From Nitrososphaerota archaeon (GTDB lineage: Archaea; Thermoproteota; Nitrososphaeria; Nitrososphaerales; UBA57): 24,924 nucleotides of DNA. Positions 21,507 to 24,924 of this stretch are shown here, in pieces. The position numbers were made by a program, and so were the translations under genes. The notes under the pieces are model-generated. The model made no database searches. It saw nothing but the letters and a program-made list of their open reading frames with translations, and was not told the origin of the DNA. The stretch spans positions 19,507 to 44,430 of the forward strand of contig NZOP01000031.1 of the NCBI GenBank assembly GCA_002693165.1, read 5' to 3'. How positions within the stretch are numbered: the first letter of the stretch is position 1; each line of letters begins with the position of its first letter.

Positions 21507-23183
21507 TTGTCAGAACATATAGTTAAAAGTAAATATTTTTTCTATTTGTTACAATTTCAGGTATTTATATCTGGCGCTTCAATTATGGCATTAGAATTAC
21601 TAGGAAGTAGATTATTAGCACCTTATTATGGAAGTACTTTATTTGTGTGGGGAAGTCTGATTGGAATAACATTAACTGGATTAAGTGCAGGGTATTCCTG
21701 GGGAGGAAAAAAATCAGATACAAAAGCATCTTATCAAACGTTTTCGTTATTAATTTTTATTGCAGGAAGCTATGCTTTACTTACAACTTTATTATCGGCC
21801 GATATTTTGAAAATGATTTTAGTATTAAAGATTGGTGATATGTATGGGCCATTACTATCCAGTGCAGTATTTTTATTAATACCAACATTTTTGTTAGGTG
21901 CAGTAACACCATTTGCAATAAAATTAAGTGCAAAATCACTTCAAACAATTGGACAAACTACTGGAAATTTATATTCATTATCAACACTTGGAAGTATTTT
22001 TGGAACATTTGCAACTACATTCATGTTAGTTCCAATACTAGGAGTAAATGTAATTCTTTATTCAATAAGTTCAATATTAATAATATCATCAGTAATTGGT
22101 ATAACAAAACAAATAAAATTTATAGCAATAATCCTAATTGCCATATCTATACATTCTGCAGTGGTAGTACAACCTCCTGTTGCAGGTGTAATTTTTGAAA
22201 AAGATACACTGTATCACAAAATATTGGTACATGATGATTCAGTAAATAATATAAGAACATTAATCTTAGACAACAATTTTCATAGTGCAATGGATCTAAA
22301 TAACCCAGAAAGAATCGTGTATGAATATACAAAATTCTTTCATTTGGGTTTACTGTTTGTAGATGAACCTAATAATGTTCTATTTATTGGTGGTGGGGGA
22401 TTCTCTGCACCAAAAAAATTCTTTGTTGATTATCCGGAAATGATAGTTAATGTAGTAGAAATAGATCAAGAGGTTGTTAATGTTGGAAGTGAATTTTTTG
22501 CTGTACCTGAAGATGAACGTTTAAAGATAAGTACCAATGATGGTCGAATTTTTTTAAGAAATACTAATGAAAAATATAATATAATTATATTAGACGCGTA
22601 TGATAAAAGCTATGTTCCATTTCATTTAATGACAAGAGAATTTAATGAATTGGTTTATGAACATCTAACGGAAGATGGTGTATTTATTTCTAATATAATA
22701 ACTTCAATAGAAGGAAATTCTGCTGATTTGTTTTTAGCAGAAATAAAAACAATGAAGAGTGTTTTTCCGAATGTTTACATTTATCCGGTAGTTTCTGATC
22801 AACAAACAGTAATACAAAATGTAATTGTTGTAGCTCATAAACAAGAAGATAGTGTTACAAAATTTGAATTACTAGCCAGACAAGATAATGCAAGTGTTGA
22901 ACTTGTTCAAGCAATAGAAAATGAATATAAAAAAAATATTAATCTTGAATCGTATAAAATTTTAGATGATAATTTTGCGCCAGTTGAAAATTATTTAAAT
23001 CCATTAACTGGAAAACAGTTTATTAAAAGAATTATTTCTGAAGACGGAGAATTAATTTTATCAGAAAATAACTCATATGATTTGTATCATCCAACAAATC
23101 AGAACAAAATTTTTGTTGTGTTTTTAACAATTATATTATTATTATATTCGATTTATTCATATAGGGATTTAAATAGAAACTAA
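21507..23183 (+). CDS. Membrane protein with C-terminal spermidine-synthase-like domain
   Basis: 558 residues from TTG 21507, preceded by AAGGGGA as a ribosome binding site. The N-terminal 200 residues contain about seven membrane helices, with MALELLGSRLLAPYYGSTLFVWGSLIG typical of fused MFS-like/spermidine synthases. Residues about 285-430 form a Rossmann-type aminopropyl/methyltransferase domain: VLFIGGGGFSAP (nucleotide loop), VVEID, STNDGRIFL and ILDAYDKSYVPFHLMTREF. The last 20 residues are another membrane helix. It might make a polyamine or modify a substrate at the membrane. The usual GGGDG acidic residue is absent from the loop, so spermidine synthase activity itself is doubtful. 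Confidence 0.8.
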   Translation: MSEHIVKSKYFFYLLQFQVFISGASIMALELLGSRLLAPYYGSTLFVWGSLIGITLTGLSAGYSWGGKKSDTKASYQTFSLLIFIAGSYALLTTLLSADILKMILVLKIGDMYGPLLSSAVFLLIPTFLLGAVTPFAIKLSAKSLQTIGQTTGNLYSLSTLGSIFGTFATTFMLVPILGVNVILYSISSILIISSVIGITKQIKFIAIILIAISIHSAVVVQPPVAGVIFEKDTLYHKILVHDDSVNNIRTLILDNNFHSAMDLNNPERIVYEYTKFFHLGLLFVDEPNNVLFIGGGGFSAPKKFFVDYPEMIVNVVEIDQEVVNVGSEFFAVPEDERLKISTNDGRIFLRNTNEKYNIIILDAYDKSYVPFHLMTREFNELVYEHLTEDGVFISNIITSIEGNSADLFLAEIKTMKSVFPNVYIYPVVSDQQTVIQNVIVVAHKQEDSVTKFELLARQDNASVELVQAIENEYKKNINLESYKILDDNFAPVENYLNPLTGKQFIKRIISEDGELILSENNSYDLYHPTNQNKIFVVFLTIILLLYSIYSYRDLNRN

Positions 23184-23187
23184 TTAG

Positions 23188-23193
23188 GGTGAT
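23188..23193 (+). promoter_or_regulatory. Strong Shine-Dalgarno site before a noncanonical start
   Basis: GGTGAT is complementary to the usual archaeal 16S rRNA 3' end (GATCACCTCC). It lies five bases before ATA 23199. This supports initiation there for the dihydrolipoamide dehydrogenase gene. Confidence 0.5.
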
Positions 23194-23198
23194 GTAAA

Positions 23199-24605
23199 AT
23201 ATCAGAATTTCAGGTTGTAGTAATAGGAGCTGGTCCAGGAGGATACGTAACAGCGTTAAAATTAGCTCAACTAGGCCAAAGTGTAGCATTGATTGAGAAT
23301 GACAAATTAGGAGGTGAATGTCTGAATTATGGCTGTATTCCTTCAAAAGCTATGATCAATACGAGTGATTTATACCATAATATGAATGAATTAGCAGAAC
23401 AAGGAATTGAACTGAATTCATCAAAAATAAATTTAATTACATTTCAGACATGGAAAAATTCAGTTGTTAAGAAATTAAGGGGAGGAATTGAATTACTTTG
23501 TAAAAATTATAATGTAGATATTATTTTCGGAAGAGCTGAAATAAAGAATATGAATTTAGTAGAAATAACTCAAGGAGATAAAAAATTTGAGATTTCTACA
23601 GAAAATATAATTATTGCGACAGGTTCACGTGCAAAGGATTTAGAGAATTTAAAATTTGATCACAAGCAGATTGTTTCTGCAAAAGATGTTTTAGAATTTG
23701 ATAAAGTTCCAGAAACAATGTTAGTAGTTGGTGGTGGAGCAATTGGTTTAGAATTAGGAACATCATTAGCAAAACTAGGTACTAAAGTGACTGTTGTAGA
23801 AATTGAAGATAAATTATTACCAGGTATAGAACAAGATTTAGTACAAGTAATGGAAAAATCAATTACAAGTATTGGTGTCAGGGTTATGTTAAATTCTAAA
23901 ATTACAGATGTAAATAAAAGTTCTTTGAAAGTTGTTGTAAGTATCAATAATAATGGTGAAGATATAGTTGAAGAATTTGATAAAATACTAGTAGCAGTTG
24001 GTAGACAAGCTAATATAGAGAATTTAGGTTTAGATGAGAATAAAATAAAAGTTGAAACGAATGGATTTATTCAGGTTGACGAGTCATTACAAACAAATAT
24101 TCCAGGAATATATGCAATTGGAGATGTTACAGGACCACCTTGGTTAGCACATAAAGCTTCTATGCAAGGAATTAAATTAGCATATCAAATTGCTAAAATA
24201 CCAACAAAAATCCAAATAAAAAATATTCCATATGCTATCTATACAGAACCAGAAATTGCATCAGTAGGATTAACAGAGGAAGAAGCAAATATAAACAAAC
24301 TTAATGTTAGTGTGGGAAAGGTCCAGCTTGCCGCAAATGCTCGTGCATTAACAACAAACCAAACTAAAGGATTTGCCAAGGTGATAGTAGACAAAGACAC
24401 TCATAAAATCCTAGGAGTGCATATTGTAGGAAATAATGCTTCAAATCTAATTAGTGAAGCAATATTAGGCCTAAACATTGGAATGAGTGTAGAAGATATC
24501 GAAAGTACTATTCATCCTCATCCAACGTTAACTGAAGCATTATTTGAAGCAGCACAAGCAAGCCTAGATCGCTCAGTTCATACATTTAGAAAGAAGACTA
24601 GTTAG
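23199..24605 (+). CDS. lpd: Dihydrolipoamide dehydrogenase (E3)-like flavoprotein, probable ATA start
   Basis: A pyridine nucleotide-disulfide oxidoreductase of 468 residues if it starts at ATA 23199. The FAD motif VVVIGAGPGGYVTALKLA lies before the first canonical in-frame start (TTG 23289), so the true start is upstream. No ATG, GTG or TTG exists between the in-frame stop at 23190 and this motif. Other motifs: GGECLNYGCIPSK (redox disulfide), VVGGGAIGLELG (NAD site), YAIGDVTGPPWLAHKA and HPHPTLTEAL with the catalytic His. It reoxidises lipoamide of 2-oxoacid dehydrogenases or the glycine cleavage system; partner genes are not in the window. Confidence 0.9.
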   Translation: MSEFQVVVIGAGPGGYVTALKLAQLGQSVALIENDKLGGECLNYGCIPSKAMINTSDLYHNMNELAEQGIELNSSKINLITFQTWKNSVVKKLRGGIELLCKNYNVDIIFGRAEIKNMNLVEITQGDKKFEISTENIIIATGSRAKDLENLKFDHKQIVSAKDVLEFDKVPETMLVVGGGAIGLELGTSLAKLGTKVTVVEIEDKLLPGIEQDLVQVMEKSITSIGVRVMLNSKITDVNKSSLKVVVSINNNGEDIVEEFDKILVAVGRQANIENLGLDENKIKVETNGFIQVDESLQTNIPGIYAIGDVTGPPWLAHKASMQGIKLAYQIAKIPTKIQIKNIPYAIYTEPEIASVGLTEEEANINKLNVSVGKVQLAANARALTTNQTKGFAKVIVDKDTHKILGVHIVGNNASNLISEAILGLNIGMSVEDIESTIHPHPTLTEALFEAAQASLDRSVHTFRKKTS

Positions 24606-24680
24606 AAATAAATAAAAAAAATAAAAAAATTTAGGTGTTCACCAATTATACGTTAGTAATTTTATTTTAGTAAAATTAAA

Positions 24681-24924
24681 CTAGCGTCTACGTTTTTTTG
24701 CTGCTTTACGCTTTGGGGCTGCTCTACGCTTTGGGGCTGCTTTCTTCTTGCCGCCACCTTTCTTCGCTGCTTTGCGTCTAGGGGCTGCTTTCTTCTTGCC
24801 GCCACCTTTCTTCGCTGCTTTGCGTCTAGGAGCTGCTTTCTTCTTGCCGCCACCTTTCTTCGCTGCTTTGCGTCTAGGAGCTGCTTTCTTCTTGCCGCCA
24901 CCTTTCTTCGCTGCTTTGCGTCTA
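24681..24924 (-). CDS. Lys/Arg/Ala-rich histone H1-like protein (partial, N-terminus outside window)
   Basis: The minus strand encodes at least 80 residues ending KAAKKRRR and a TAG at 24683-24681. The body is a 16-residue repeat RRKAAKKGGGKKKAAP, then shorter PKRRAAPKRKAAKK units. This is typical of disordered H1-like or DNA-binding tails, which bind DNA by charge. Another frame is also open through the repeats, because the unit is a multiple of three, but it gives an unlikely Gln/Leu-rich product; the chosen frame has the low-complexity KAAP style known from H1-type tails. The gene is much richer in GC than its surroundings. The N-terminal part, which would show any folded domain, lies beyond the window. 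Confidence 0.75.
   Translation of the reverse strand, partial: RRKAAKKGGGKKKAAPRRKAAKKGGGKKKAAPRRKAAKKGGGKKKAAPRRKAAKKGGGKKKAAPKRRAAPKRKAAKKRRR
24736..24924. repeat. 48-bp tandem repeat inside the H1-like gene
   Basis: The unit beginning GCTGCTTTCTTCTTGCCGCC recurs at 24736, 24784, 24832 and 24880, a period of exactly 48 bases, and runs off the window end. Copies are nearly identical at the DNA level (AGGGG versus AGGAG is the main difference). This suggests recent duplication or ongoing homogenisation. Confidence 0.95.

Noticed and set aside
23660..23947. Minus-strand open frame inside dihydrolipoamide dehydrogenase
   Set aside because: It is a shadow of a strongly conserved coding region.
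24662..24901. Minus-strand frame rich in Gln/Leu (QLLDAKQRRKVAARRK repeats)
   Set aside because: It is open only because the 48-bp repeat is a multiple of three. The neighbouring frame gives the typical Lys-Ala-Pro H1-like protein with a natural RRR end.
1..24924. CRISPR arrays, insertion sequences, prophage or attachment sites
   Set aside because: No direct-repeat/spacer pattern, transposase or integrase was found; the only tandem repeats lie inside two protein genes.

Overview
The window reads as chromosomal DNA from an archaeon, most likely a low-GC marine Nitrososphaerota (Thaumarchaeota, Nitrosopumilus-like group). The information-processing genes are archaeal: PCNA, the Rpo11 RNA polymerase subunit, transcription factor S, exosome subunit Csl4, Dph2 and Tsr3. 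Both tRNA genes lack an encoded CCA, and one carries a noncanonical intron. The RNase P RNA is archaeal-like, many start codons have a TATA-like box about 26 bp upstream (leaderless mRNAs), and TTG starts are unusually common. The taxonomic call is an inference from gene content and style, not from a marker search.

Left part (1-3585, all minus strand): a 7-deazaguanine (preQ0, archaeosine precursor) cluster made of a FolE2/MptA-type GTP cyclohydrolase (cut by the window edge), QueC and QueD. Upstream of it lie an RNase Z-like metallo-hydrolase, a small XRE-type regulator and Tsr3. Next (3660-8073) come a HAD nucleotidase-like protein, several lineage-type proteins of unknown function, an acyl-CoA dehydrogenase, tRNA-Gly(CCC), and an unknown gene translationally coupled to an Aag/MPG-type DNA glycosylase. 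The gene for RNase P RNA follows at once, with a promoter that appears to sit inside the end of the glycosylase gene.

Middle part (8446-14583, plus strand): an L-2-hydroxyglutarate oxidase-like flavoprotein, Dph2, Csl4, branched-chain aminotransferase, prephenate dehydratase, Rpo11, TFS and PCNA. After PCNA comes a QueT-type transporter with a compact, potentially pseudoknotted 5' leader; it would complement the preQ0 synthesis genes by salvage. NadC and NadA are divergent, giving the quinolinate-to-NAD steps, and are followed by a GalT-like HIT-fold enzyme.

Right part (18065-24924): a YjbQ-family protein and a membrane-anchored coiled-coil protein with an Ala-Pro linker (both minus), then MsrA and an F420-type luciferase-like oxidoreductase. 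tRNA-Val(GAC) with a 21-nt D-loop intron follows, then a second paralogue of the XRE regulator, a membrane protein fused to a spermidine-synthase-like domain, dihydrolipoamide dehydrogenase (apparently starting at ATA), and the end of a Lys/Arg/Ala-rich histone-H1-like protein built from 48-bp tandem repeats.

There is no CRISPR array, insertion sequence, prophage or classical defence island. The most notable signals are RNA-level: the RNase P P4 helix, the queT leader, and the tRNA-Val intron.
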